64,000 nt of DNA from Neobacillus kokaensis (GCF_014656545.1 NZ_BNDS01000004.1:97245-161244); one strand, 5' to 3'. Shown: positions 21,160-29,640, numbered from the stretch's first letter. Numbers and translations are program-made. The notes: generated by a model from the sequence alone, not told the origin.

Positions 21160-22320
21160 TTAGAGACTGATACTGATTCTGCTGATGCTAAATTCCTGAT
21201 GGCCAAGAATTTCAGCTTTTACCAGCTCGCCCTGTGCTGCTCTAATAACCGTTTCCAAAATTCGCTGACCAGCCTCTTCGATTGTTTCCTTTCCCTTCAT
21301 CACAGCACTTGTATCAACATCAATGTTATCGCTCATTTTAATCGCCGTATGCTCATTCCCGGTAATTTTGATAACTGGAATAATCGGATTTCCTGTTGGT
21401 GTCCCTCTTCCAGTTGTAAAGCAGACCATATGGACACCTGCAGCCGCCATGCCTGACACACATTCAATGTCATTACCAGGGGAATCCATGAAGTAATAAC
21501 CGTTCCCCGGAATCTCCTCGGCAAATGATAAGACATCTTTTAATGGGGCTGTTCCTGCCTTACTGATGCAGCCTAGGGATTTTTCCTCAATCGTCGACAA
21601 TCCTCCAGCGATATTCCCTGGACTTGGATTTCCCCCTCGCATATCAGCACCAATCCGCTCTACTTCCTTTTCAAATTTCTCTACACAGGCATATAACTTC
21701 CCCGCCACCTCTTCGCTGACAGCACTTTGTGCGACAAGATGTTCCGCACCGATAATTTCTGTTGTTTCTCCCATGACAATGGTTCCGCCTTGAGCAAGAA
21801 GAACATCAGCTGCTTTCCCTAATGCCGGATTGCTGCATAAGCCGGATGTAGCGTCTGAACCACCGCATTTTACGCCTAGGATTAATTCAGATAAAGGAAC
21901 ATCAACCTCTTCTATTTTCTGAATGTCATTCGATAATTGCTTCGCGATTTTAATTCCTGTTTGAATGGCATTAATCGTCCCGCCTGTATCTTGAATATCA
22001 ATCCATTCAACCGGCTTGCCTGTTTGCTGAATTACTTCCTGCAGTTCTTTTGCATTGATCACTTCACAGCCTAGACTGACTAACAGCACTGCACCGACAT
22101 TTGGATTTTTCCCCATTCCTGCAAGAATGTTAAATGTACGGTCCTTGTCTTCACCAATCTGGCTGCAGCCGTGCTGATGGGGAATGGCCACAGAATCCGG
22201 TACCGATTGCTGAATTCGGTTCGCCACATGGTTTGCACAAACAACAGTCGGTATAATTAATAAATGATTGCGGATTCCCACTTTTCCATTAGGCCGTCGA
22301 TATCCTTTAATCATGGTCAT
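21160..22320 (-). CDS. UxaA-family dehydratase large subunit (probable L-fuconate dehydratase)
   Basis: 386 residues covering only the C-terminal part of altronate-dehydratase (UxaA/GarD) proteins. It has GYRRPNGKVGIRN at the start, cysteines in HQHGCSQ and LVSLGCEV, ELILGVKCGGSDATSG, and GNPIIPVIKITGNE. These metal-dependent enzymes remove water from sugar acids to give 2-keto-3-deoxy acids. The SAF-type N-terminal domain is a separate gene just upstream, and the two overlap by 4 bp (ATGA). The same split arrangement accompanies fucose catabolism in Campylobacter jejuni. The context makes L-fuconate the likely substrate. Confidence 0.87.
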   Translation of the reverse strand: MTMIKGYRRPNGKVGIRNHLLIIPTVVCANHVANRIQQSVPDSVAIPHQHGCSQIGEDKDRTFNILAGMGKNPNVGAVLLVSLGCEVINAKELQEVIQQTGKPVEWIDIQDTGGTINAIQTGIKIAKQLSNDIQKIEEVDVPLSELILGVKCGGSDATSGLCSNPALGKAADVLLAQGGTIVMGETTEIIGAEHLVAQSAVSEEVAGKLYACVEKFEKEVERIGADMRGGNPSPGNIAGGLSTIEEKSLGCISKAGTAPLKDVLSFAEEIPGNGYYFMDSPGNDIECVSGMAAAGVHMVCFTTGRGTPTGNPIIPVIKITGNEHTAIKMSDNIDVDTSAVMKGKETIEEAGQRILETVIRAAQGELVKAEILGHQEFSISRISISL

Positions 22321-22643
22321 GATTGTTTATCCCCCTTCTTCTTATCTCCTCTGCCTCTAATTCCCTCAATATTATGTACATGCACATGTTCTCCCGGGGA
22401 AATCAGGACAACTGCGGCTCCAATTACCTGCCCATACTTCACGACATACTCAGACGGTTGAATGGGTTTGATGGCAATTTTATGTCCAAATGGGATAGGT
22501 TGTTTGGCGGTTAATTCAAACTTGTTACCGTTAAGGACGTACTGTAAGCTTTCACCAGCCTGAACTTCCTTTAATAGTGTTGCTACGTTATCAATCTCCG
22601 ACATGACAATACTTGTTACATCCTGGTCATTTGCCAATTTCAT
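22317..22643 (-). CDS. UxaA-family dehydratase small subunit (SAF domain)
   Basis: 108 residues matching the N-terminal SAF domain of UxaA proteins. PFGHKIAIKPIQPSEYVVKYGQ is split here as PFGHKIAIKPI (about residues 55-65) and VVKYGQVIGAA. It ends with GEHVHVHN, the usual link to the catalytic part. The ATG at 22643 follows AAAGGTGATG; the frame is open to 22661, inside the lactonase gene. It should form one enzyme with the large subunit encoded immediately after it. The highly charged C-terminal tail (GRGDKKKGDK) is unusual. Confidence 0.86.
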   Translation of the reverse strand: MKLANDQDVTSIVMSEIDNVATLLKEVQAGESLQYVLNGNKFELTAKQPIPFGHKIAIKPIQPSEYVVKYGQVIGAAVVLISPGEHVHVHNIEGIRGRGDKKKGDKQS

Positions 22644-22650
22644 ATTTTCA

Positions 22651-23487
22651 TCACCTTTCATTCAGCAAATAAAACGATTGTGCATTCATAGAAAAAATTT
22701 GCTCTATTTCCAAACCACTAAGTGAATCTGGCAGGTTATCGGTAACAATACTCAGTGCCTGCTCATAGCTTCCCCCCGCTAAACAGACAGGCCAATCACT
22801 GCCAAACATAATACGGGAGGGGCCAAATGCTTGAACAATATATTGAATGTAAGGCTTAAATTCGGCAATTTCCCATGAATCTGCTAACGTCATAAAACCG
22901 GATAACTTACACCACACATGAGGAAATTTAGCTAGTTTGTCCATATCCTCTTGCCACTTGGTGAACGCATTTTTGTCAATAACCGGTTTAGCAAGATGAT
23001 CAATGACTACCCGCAGTGCTGGAAGCGTCTCTAGTAAAACCTCAATATATGGAATGTGTCTTTCCGTAATTAATAAATCAAGCGGCAGATTATAGTTAAT
23101 AAGCAGCTTTAAATTGTCGATTACCTGCTCCTGTAAAATCCAATCACTTTTTTCGATATCCTGCAGCATTGGACGCAGCCCCACAATTCCTTGCTGCTTC
23201 ATTAATAAATCTAATTGTTCGGGGAATGCAGGCGATGCTAAATCCAACCAGCCAACTACACCGTAAATCCATTCGAACCTTTCATACAATGACAGGAGAT
23301 ATTGCGTCTCCTCATATGTAGGGGCTGCTTGCACAAGAACAGTTCCAGAAATAAAATGCTTTTCTAAAGAAGGAAGCAAATCCTCCGGTAAATAGTCTTG
23401 ATAAAGAATGCCCATCTCACTTGTCAGCCAATCATAATCTCCTCTATCAAGCTTCCAAAAATGTTGGTGAGAATCAATGATACGAAT
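22651..23487 (-). CDS. Amidohydrolase-2 family L-fuconolactonase, apparent ATT start codon
   Basis: 278 residues if started at ATT 23487-23485. The first ATG in frame (23415) would remove 24 residues that contain the essential metal-binding motif: IRIIDSHQHFW, with the family's HxH. AGGAGGG stands 6 bp before the ATT. The frame is closed by TAA a few codons further upstream, with no ATG, GTG or TTG between. The later metal/active-site motif MFGSDWPVC is intact. Members of this family hydrolyse sugar lactones. As the first gene of the fucose operon it should convert L-fucono-lactone to L-fuconate. The ATT could be a true rare start or a base change from ATG. Confidence 0.88.
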   Translation of the reverse strand: MRIIDSHQHFWKLDRGDYDWLTSEMGILYQDYLPEDLLPSLEKHFISGTVLVQAAPTYEETQYLLSLYERFEWIYGVVGWLDLASPAFPEQLDLLMKQQGIVGLRPMLQDIEKSDWILQEQVIDNLKLLINYNLPLDLLITERHIPYIEVLLETLPALRVVIDHLAKPVIDKNAFTKWQEDMDKLAKFPHVWCKLSGFMTLADSWEIAEFKPYIQYIVQAFGPSRIMFGSDWPVCLAGGSYEQALSIVTDNLPDSLSGLEIEQIFSMNAQSFYLLNER

Positions 23488-23514
23488 ACTGAGCCCTCCT
23501 GTATTGTTAATAAA

Positions 23515-23530
23515 ATGTTATCGATAACAA
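23515..23530. promoter_or_regulatory. LacI-type operator at the fucose operon promoter
   Basis: ATGTTATCGATAACAA contains the perfect palindrome TGTTATCGATAACA, identical in core to the site at 15438. It lies right after the -10 box of the fucose operon promoter and 28 bp before the ATT start, as expected for direct repression. Confidence 0.8.
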
Positions 23531-23531
23531 T

Positions 23532-23560
23532 AAGTTATCAAATATATTTTGAATTGTCAA
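23532..23560 (-). promoter_or_regulatory. Sigma-A promoter of the fucose operon
   Basis: On the minus strand TTGACA (23560-23555), a 17-bp spacer, then TAACTT (23537-23532). The layout (consensus -35, 17-bp spacer, operator at +1) is the same as at the sulfatase 1 promoter. Confidence 0.75.
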
Positions 23561-23606
23561 TCTTTTGTTCAGCTGGAGCGCAAATCAACAGGCAAGTTCT
23601 ATAAAA

Positions 23607-23634
23607 AAACAAGCAGAGTCTCCCCTGCTTGTTT
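23607..23634 (-). terminator. Terminator of the sialidase/esterase operon
   Basis: Arms AAACAAGCAG (23607-23616) and CTGCTTGTTT (23625-23634) with an 8-nt loop. On the minus strand a run of Ts follows (the A run before 23610 on the plus strand). It lies about 125 bp past the YesL-like gene and just before the fucose operon promoter. Confidence 0.82.
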
Positions 23635-23759
23635 GAGTTTATTTTGTTTGCTGTAAAAAAATGATCAAATGCCAGATAGTGCTACATTCTGCAAACGGAT
23701 TCCTTTCTTTTAGTTTAATACCTTTTCCACTTCAGTTGTAATTATCACGAATATGTTAT

Positions 23760-24407
23760 TTATATCACGCTGTTACTCTGGGATAATATGGAAATTTTCT
23801 GTTCCATTTTTATAAACGCCGTTTTTGCCATCCACATGAGTCCAAAGGACAACAGGCTGAAGCTAAAGAAAGGAAATAGTCCTGGTATCAGGATGATCAG
23901 TATACAAAAGCAAGCAATCAGTGCTGCCATACTGAGCACTTGAAATGGATGTGCAATGGCAATAATAGCAGCATGCCTAATGACACTGAATAGTTTAATA
24001 TCAAAATGGACATATACCGGAATGATAAACAGAACCGTCATGATATAAAGAATTCCTGCTATCCAAACGATAATAACTAGAACGGTTTCAGTCAGATTTG
24101 CAGGTGCTTTGAACAATTGATAGTAATAATATAGACTAAAACCCGTTGCTGTCATGAGCAAGCCCAACAGGTTTGTCTTGATAAATCCTTCACAGAAGTA
24201 AGCCTTGAATTCTCGGAAAATAGAAAACTCCGTTTCCTTATTAAGCCATTTTCGGCAGATTGCAAACATTGAAAAGGTGGCAGGGAATATGCCTCCAACA
24301 ATTAACCCAGCAAAACTGAATAAGATCCATACCAATTGCAAAACGAAGAATCTCATAATCCATTCCATTATTGTGTTTAACTTGCCCATATAGCCTTGTT
24401 GGAACAT
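23760..24407 (-). CDS. YesL-like DUF624 membrane protein
   Basis: 215 residues with about five hydrophobic helices (around residues 18-45, 75-95, 105-125, 140-165 and 170-195 by eye). It has the DUF624 feature FPATFSMFAICRKWL after the first helix. These proteins accompany Lpl-type ABC importers in Bacilli. Their function is not established; an accessory role in transport or sensing has been proposed from gene neighbourhood. The ATG at 24407 follows GAGGTGGGG; the frame extends to a GTG at 24416 inside that ribosome site. It is the last gene of the importer 2 operon. A paralogue is at 47277. Confidence 0.85.
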   Translation of the reverse strand: MFQQGYMGKLNTIMEWIMRFFVLQLVWILFSFAGLIVGGIFPATFSMFAICRKWLNKETEFSIFREFKAYFCEGFIKTNLLGLLMTATGFSLYYYYQLFKAPANLTETVLVIIVWIAGILYIMTVLFIIPVYVHFDIKLFSVIRHAAIIAIAHPFQVLSMAALIACFCILIILIPGLFPFFSFSLLSFGLMWMAKTAFIKMEQKISILSQSNSVI

Positions 24408-24439
24408 ATTCCCCACCTCTTTTAATCGTAATTAATCTT

Positions 24440-25444
24440 TCAAGTTTTTATCCTGCTGATCGGCACATATGATTCAATCAGCTGCTGAAACCGAACTGCC
24501 ATGATTTTGTCGCCTTCCCCATTTGGATGCAGGCCATCAGGCATATACCTTTCAAACTCTTCGCCAAACAGTTCAAGTCCATCGATATAATAAATGTTTT
24601 GATCGCCATGCCGCTTTAGCATATCAACGACTTGACGAATTTCTCTTCTTACCTTTTCCAGAGATAATCCGACTTCATTTTCTGCTTTTTCTCTTTCCCG
24701 GTGGAAAATTGGAGAAATAATTACCAGCGGTACGTTCTTGTGCACATCCCGAATCGTTTGAATAAATCCAATCAATGCAGGTGTAAATGTTCTATCCGAT
24801 AATGTCTTTCCTCCCACAATATTGATGCCTGCACATATGGAAATAAAATCTGCAGGCAGATCACGAATCATTCTGGCGACCATCGGCTCTAAATGGCAAT
24901 TTCCGCTGTACCCAAGGCAGGTTAGATTCAAATCCAGCTTGTGGGCAGCCAGTGCCGGCCACGTTTGTGAAGGACTATCAGAATAATAACAATGAGTAAT
25001 AGAACTTCCATACGTGATCCAATGTAAACGAGTGTCGTCTACTCGTTCCCATGCTGCTCCTTCATCAATCCAAACCCCTGAAACCTTGACCGGTACTTTC
25101 TGAGATAAATAGATTTCAATCAGCTTTGTTTGACCGGTAAGAGCATCAAAGGAAACCATTGTTTCTCCTGCTGGAATGTAAGCTGTTTTAACTAGAGTGC
25201 CATCAATTACACAATCCATCTCCATTAATTCAGCCGCTTCCACGATGCCAATTGTAATCGCTTGTGTATTGCTGCGTATTTTAATCCGAACCCCTGCCGG
25301 CATCTCCGCCTGACCACTTATACAGTTTGGGTAAAAGAAATCTTTCTTGTTGTAAGGGATTCTCCAAGGCTTCATGAAATCTTTCGCTTTTTCCACTGAA
25401 ACGGCCCCGTGAAACAACTTTTCAGATAATGGTATCTGTTGCAA
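24440..25444 (-). CDS. SGNH/GDSL-family esterase A
   Basis: 334 residues. An N-terminal beta domain (about residues 1-135) is followed by an SGNH hydrolase domain with block I ITYGSSITHCY (Ser nucleophile), block II LGYSGN, block III CAGIN, and block V DGLHPNGEG with the catalytic Asp/His. It is likely a carbohydrate O-acyl (acetyl) esterase. No signal peptide is seen, so it acts on imported sugars. The start is TTG at 25444, 6 bp after GGAGGG; an earlier TTG at 25450 abuts that site. It is a clear paralogue of the gene at 26857 (shared SPSQTWPA, CLGYSG, EPMVARMIRD), with the sialidase gene between them. An acetyl group on sialic acid or another residue is a candidate substrate. Confidence 0.86.
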   Translation of the reverse strand: MQQIPLSEKLFHGAVSVEKAKDFMKPWRIPYNKKDFFYPNCISGQAEMPAGVRIKIRSNTQAITIGIVEAAELMEMDCVIDGTLVKTAYIPAGETMVSFDALTGQTKLIEIYLSQKVPVKVSGVWIDEGAAWERVDDTRLHWITYGSSITHCYYSDSPSQTWPALAAHKLDLNLTCLGYSGNCHLEPMVARMIRDLPADFISICAGINIVGGKTLSDRTFTPALIGFIQTIRDVHKNVPLVIISPIFHREREKAENEVGLSLEKVRREIRQVVDMLKRHGDQNIYYIDGLELFGEEFERYMPDGLHPNGEGDKIMAVRFQQLIESYVPISRIKT

Positions 25445-25472
25445 GCTCAACCCTCCAAAACTATGTAAATAG

Positions 25473-26813
25473 TTATGACTTCAACCAATCTAATGAAAAT
25501 TTCGCAAATTGGATATCCATGTTATTCCAGTCAGAATAATCATATACCCGTTCGTACAGGACACCAATTTCCCCAGTTTTAAGGACAGTTAGGCAGGAAT
25601 AGCCATAATAGCCTTCTTCAATTACCTTGCTGTACGGCCATGTTTTCCCGCCATCTTCACTTAATCGTACAGTTCCTTTAACTCTTGTATTTTCATCAGC
25701 TGGATTCGAGAATAAAACGCGGACTTTCCCATCTCCTAAATCCGGATAAAGCACAACACTTGATTGGCAAATCGGGTCAATTAATGTCATGTCAAAAGTG
25801 ACTTCGCCCCATGTTTTACCGCCATCCGTACTTGTTGTAACAGCGGTTCTTTTAAGAGTATAATGATTTCGCAAATAGTATTTCAATTCTCCTGTTGGCA
25901 ATTCAATGACTTGGGACTCTGTCAAATATTGTTTTCCTTCAGAGATTGTTTTGGCAGAGAGAATCTCGCCGTCGAGCTCTCTTCCATCATTCGGGGACTC
26001 GCCGCGCTGCCAGGTCACACCGTGGTCATCACTGTAAATACAAGCACAAGACAGGCATCCCGCTTCATTAGAAAAATAGATTGGGAACACTAAACGGCCT
26101 TTCTTGTCACCATGTTTTAATTGAATACCACAGCCAGGACCAGAGCCAATAAACCGCATCCATTCTTCTTTAACCGATAAATTCAATTCTCTTGGTTTGG
26201 ACCAAGTAAGTCCGTCGTCTTCACTTTGAATGATTTGTAAAAAGCAAGTTCTTGCTTCTAGTAAACTTTCATTTGGGTCAATTCCCTTTTTAAAATAAAT
26301 ATTTCCTTCGGCTTGACCAGCATTGAAAACATAACCATTTTCGTCAACAGTATAACTCGTTACATTGTTTTCTATATCATAAACTTTTCCTGATTGGGAT
26401 AAAAAGTAAACATTTCCTTCGTTATCAAATAATTTTCTGCGTCCATCTGCATCGAAGCCGATTCCCGGTTCACTATTCCATAAGCCAATTCCACCTGGTG
26501 AGTGGCAATAGATCATAAAGATGGTTCCTGTTTCTTCATCTTCTAAAAGTGACGTATCAATTGCGGCTGCCCCGTCTAACCCTTCACCTGCAAAGGCAAC
26601 TAACTTTTGTACAGGTCCCCAAGTTTTTCCGTGATCTTCACTGCGTCTAATAGTTGCATCAATTTGGTTCGGATTATCTGTTTGATCGACAATCCTGGCA
26701 TCAATTCCTGCAATCACCGTTCCCTTCGATGTCGTAATCATAGACGGGATTCGGTAAGCCTTTGAGCCCGCAAGGTTTGGATAAAAGATAGCTTCTGATT
26801 GAATGGTTGGCAT
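25473..26813 (-). CDS. GH33-like exo-sialidase (cytoplasmic)
   Basis: 446 residues forming a six-bladed propeller with the N-terminal YRIPSM motif, whose Arg belongs to the carboxylate-binding triad. Five Asp boxes are visible: SEDHGKTW, SEDDGLTW, SDDHGVTW, STDGGKTW and SEDGGKTW. A late Tyr/Glu-rich segment, LYERVYDYS, fits the nucleophile region. Sialidases release terminal sialic or related keto-acids from glycans. There is no signal peptide and no carbohydrate-binding module. It lies between two SGNH esterases in the importer 2 operon. No Nan genes for sialic acid catabolism are in the window, so either these lie elsewhere or the substrate is a different 2-keto acid. Confidence 0.87.
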   Translation of the reverse strand: MPTIQSEAIFYPNLAGSKAYRIPSMITTSKGTVIAGIDARIVDQTDNPNQIDATIRRSEDHGKTWGPVQKLVAFAGEGLDGAAAIDTSLLEDEETGTIFMIYCHSPGGIGLWNSEPGIGFDADGRRKLFDNEGNVYFLSQSGKVYDIENNVTSYTVDENGYVFNAGQAEGNIYFKKGIDPNESLLEARTCFLQIIQSEDDGLTWSKPRELNLSVKEEWMRFIGSGPGCGIQLKHGDKKGRLVFPIYFSNEAGCLSCACIYSDDHGVTWQRGESPNDGRELDGEILSAKTISEGKQYLTESQVIELPTGELKYYLRNHYTLKRTAVTTSTDGGKTWGEVTFDMTLIDPICQSSVVLYPDLGDGKVRVLFSNPADENTRVKGTVRLSEDGGKTWPYSKVIEEGYYGYSCLTVLKTGEIGVLYERVYDYSDWNNMDIQFAKFSLDWLKS

Positions 26814-26856
26814 TTATTTAGCACCTCTTAATTCTTATTTTTTACAATGAGCTTTA

Positions 26857-27843
26857 TTAATTAAAATAAGGCTTTAATGCGTCGGCAAAATTTTGCCCCA
26901 TCATTTTATATCCTTCTGCATTTGGATGGAGATGATCCGGTAGTAAATGACTGTGCTCTGCTCCAAGAATGTCAAGACCATTTACGTAGAAAATATAGTC
27001 ATCCCCATTTTTTCTAAAGATTTTTACTACTTCTTCCACTTCATCGCGCATTTGAACCAACGTAAAACCAACGAGATTTTCCGTAGTTTCCCGGTGCGCA
27101 CCATATATTGAAGAACTCAATACAATTGGAATATTTTTTTTCTCGTCTCGAATAATCCTAATGAATCCTATTAAGACAGCCTGAAAAGTTCGGTGATTGT
27201 ACGTTGCTGCATTATAAGAATTGATTGAAGCGTTTAAATGAATAAAATCCACATCAGAATCTCTGATCATTCTGGCAATCATGGGTTCATATTGACATTC
27301 ACCGCTATATCCTAAGCAAATCAGGTTTAAGTCTAATTCTTTGGCTGTAATCGCCGGCCATGTTTGTGAAGGACTTTCTGCAGCATAACATTGGGTAATA
27401 GAGCTGCCATAAGTAATCCACTTTTTCCGAGTATCATTAATTGGACTCCACTCCGCATCCTCGTCAATCCACAAAGCCTTTAATTCAACTTTATAACGTT
27501 GAGATAAATAGATATCTAACCTTTTGCTATGGTTTGGAAGATCAGCAGCCTCTAAACAAGTTGTATTTGCATCAACCACAAATGCCCTATACAATTCATT
27601 GTCAATTAAAATATCAAACTCCAAACCAAAAGGATTAGGGGCGATTTCCAATTTAATCTTACTCGTATTACTAACTAGAGATATTCTTACACCTGCTGGA
27701 ACTTCTGCTTGTCCATTTAGTATGTTGGGAGTGTAAAAATCCTTTTCTCTATAATTAATACGCCATGGCTTAATATATTCGCCGATCTTTTCAAGGGAAA
27801 ATGCCCCTAATATAGTCTGTTCATTCAAGGTAATAGGGTTCAT
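26857..27843 (-). CDS. SGNH/GDSL-family esterase B
   Basis: 328 residues, a paralogue of esterase A along its whole length. It has block I ITYGSSITQCY, block II LGYSGE, block III NASIN (Gly of the usual GxN replaced by Ser) and block V DHLHPNAEG. The ATG at 27843 (MNPITLNEQ) matches the paralogue's start and has AGGTGTG before it. The frame stays open to a TTG at 27882 that lies inside a hairpin. Cytoplasmic, probably a sugar O-acyl esterase. The altered blocks II and III compared with esterase A suggest a different acyl position or substrate. Confidence 0.85.
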   Translation of the reverse strand: MNPITLNEQTILGAFSLEKIGEYIKPWRINYREKDFYTPNILNGQAEVPAGVRISLVSNTSKIKLEIAPNPFGLEFDILIDNELYRAFVVDANTTCLEAADLPNHSKRLDIYLSQRYKVELKALWIDEDAEWSPINDTRKKWITYGSSITQCYAAESPSQTWPAITAKELDLNLICLGYSGECQYEPMIARMIRDSDVDFIHLNASINSYNAATYNHRTFQAVLIGFIRIIRDEKKNIPIVLSSSIYGAHRETTENLVGFTLVQMRDEVEEVVKIFRKNGDDYIFYVNGLDILGAEHSHLLPDHLHPNAEGYKMMGQNFADALKPYFN

Positions 27844-27878
27844 GTTTATCACACCTGTTCTTTTCATCCCAATAAACT

Positions 27879-27914
27879 CCAAATTACAAAGGTAACAATA
27901 CCTTTGTAATTTGG
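27879..27914. other. Perfect 16-bp inverted repeat after the importer 2 lipoprotein gene
   Basis: CCAAATTACAAAGGTA (27879-27894) and TACCTTTGTAATTTGG (27899-27914) form a perfect hairpin with a 4-nt loop, 11 bp after the binding-protein stop. No T run follows on the coding strand, so mRNA 3'-end protection or a processing site is more likely than termination. Confidence 0.8.
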
Positions 27915-27925
27915 ACTATTGCAAA

Positions 27926-29626
27926 TTATTTCTTCATTAAATCGGAAACCTTTGGCGCTTTTTCTAACTCAGCAAGAGTTTCTCTTCCGCCGTTATTCAT
28001 CCAATTTTCAACGTATTTATCCCATTCTTTGTCGATGTCAACTTCACCAACAATTGCTTTCATTCTAAATTCGTCTACAATGGTTGTAAGTTGACCACCA
28101 TAACGTTTTGAAAGATCTTTTAATTTCGTTTCATTTAAAAGGTCCCATTTATATGGACGAATCAACATTTTTTCTTTTACATCTTCGCGAGCATAGAATT
28201 CGTTTTTTACCTTTGACGTATATTCAGATTGGAACCATGATACTCTTTCTTTATCATACGTACGGAAGTTGTATGCCCAGAATCCTGAATTCCCTTCTTG
28301 CTCTGCATATTCCGGACGTACTTTAAGAGCTGACTTTTCCGGTGTACCTTCCCAATCAGAATGCACACCAACTTCACCATATAATGTCCATCTTGCATCA
28401 TTATCAAAGTTAATATAATCAAAGATTTGAAGAATTCTTGCCAACTCTTCATCCGTTACATCCTTCGAAACATAGAATGCATCCGCTAAATTTCCAACAG
28501 GGATATAAGCTCCTTCTCCCTGCTGCCCGTCCTTGCCGATCTCTGGTGCTGTTGCAAGCAATTTTGCGGTAGAATTTGGATTTTCGACGATGTTTTGCGG
28601 TGCACGGCCTTTTGCCCAGTCATCCATTGCAATATAAGAAGGCTGCGCAATGTAGTAGCCGATTTTTCCTTGTTTATATTTTTCCCAGCTCTTATTATTA
28701 TCAAGGGTTGTAAATTCCGGATCAATCAGCCCCATTTTGTACCATTTTGCCATTAATTTTAGAAAGTCTTTATATTTTTTTGAAATCTCGGTTGTAACTA
28801 ATTTCCCATCTTCCATTAAATTATACCCAGGAGCAATTCCAAATGCACCCATTAATGTAGCTGACCAGTGAATTTGATTGTTGTAAGGAGAAAGTCCGTA
28901 TGTGTCGTTCTTTCCATTTCCATCAGGATCTTTAAAAGTAAATGCTTTTAAAATTTCTTCCACTTCTTCAAGTGTGTAGGCACCCTCAGTATAATAGATT
29001 TTTTCACGGCCCCCGCTTGGTCCTACTTGCTTTATTTCACCTGGAGGTTTAATACCCAATTTTTCCAGCCAATCAAGTCGGAATGTTGGACCCCAAGCCA
29101 AACCATCGACATGAGCATATTGACCGATTAATTGTAAGTATTCATTGTCTGTTCCTTCCTTTAAGTTCATCTTTATCCCTGGAGGATTTTCAGATAACAT
29201 TTTCATATAGCGTGGTGCATACTTTTCAAGCATCTCTTTCGGAATAGTTCTTGTTAATCCAGAATCATATAGCTCTTGCGCTGATTTACCACCTGTAGTA
29301 AACGCAAACGTATCTGGAAGATCACCAGATGCTACCATTAAGTTAACTTGGTCTGCATTCCATGTATCCGCTTTAGTATTGATAATTTTAACATTAAATT
29401 GCTTTTCTAATCTCTTTTGAACATAGTTTCCATCTTCCACCTTACCTCTTGTCACAGAGCCTGATAGATTTAGATCAAGCTTTTTCGAGAAATCTCCTGC
29501 TTTAGGCAAGCTTGCGACATCAACCTTTTTTGACTCGTTACTTGCCTCCTTATTCGAACATGCCCCTGTAAAAATCAGTGCACCAGAAACGGCAGCTAAT
29601 GATAATGCTTTTATATATTTATTCAT
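27926..29626 (-). CDS. ABC importer 2 solute-binding lipoprotein (LplA-type)
   Basis: 566 residues. The lipoprotein signal ends in the lipobox FTGAC with Cys at residue 23. The large type-1 binding fold carries KDPDGNGKNDTYGLSPYNNQ, an EF-hand-like calcium loop common in this subgroup. The ATG at 29626 follows AGGGGGAAG; the frame starts one codon earlier with TTG. It is transcribed after two permease genes and before the SGNH/GH33 genes. Its ligand is therefore expected to be a sialylated or acylated oligosaccharide (inference). It is similar in layout to the importer 1 lipoprotein. Confidence 0.93.
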   Translation of the reverse strand: MNKYIKALSLAAVSGALIFTGACSNKEASNESKKVDVASLPKAGDFSKKLDLNLSGSVTRGKVEDGNYVQKRLEKQFNVKIINTKADTWNADQVNLMVASGDLPDTFAFTTGGKSAQELYDSGLTRTIPKEMLEKYAPRYMKMLSENPPGIKMNLKEGTDNEYLQLIGQYAHVDGLAWGPTFRLDWLEKLGIKPPGEIKQVGPSGGREKIYYTEGAYTLEEVEEILKAFTFKDPDGNGKNDTYGLSPYNNQIHWSATLMGAFGIAPGYNLMEDGKLVTTEISKKYKDFLKLMAKWYKMGLIDPEFTTLDNNKSWEKYKQGKIGYYIAQPSYIAMDDWAKGRAPQNIVENPNSTAKLLATAPEIGKDGQQGEGAYIPVGNLADAFYVSKDVTDEELARILQIFDYINFDNDARWTLYGEVGVHSDWEGTPEKSALKVRPEYAEQEGNSGFWAYNFRTYDKERVSWFQSEYTSKVKNEFYAREDVKEKMLIRPYKWDLLNETKLKDLSKRYGGQLTTIVDEFRMKAIVGEVDIDKEWDKYVENWMNNGGRETLAELEKAPKVSDLMKK

Positions 29627-29640
29627 CAATACTTCCCCCT

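Noticed and set aside
21160..22643. Frameshifted UxaA pseudogene
   Set aside because: The two parts overlap by ATGA with separate start and stop, as in natural split UxaA pairs. The domains are complete.
22651..23415. Lactonase as a 254-residue protein from the first ATG
   Set aside because: This would delete the HxH metal motif encoded directly upstream behind a strong ribosome site, giving an inactive protein.
25473..26813. Part of a complete sialic acid catabolic cluster
   Set aside because: No N-acetylneuraminate lyase, kinase, epimerase or sialic acid transporter is present in the window, so only a sialidase-like role is claimed.
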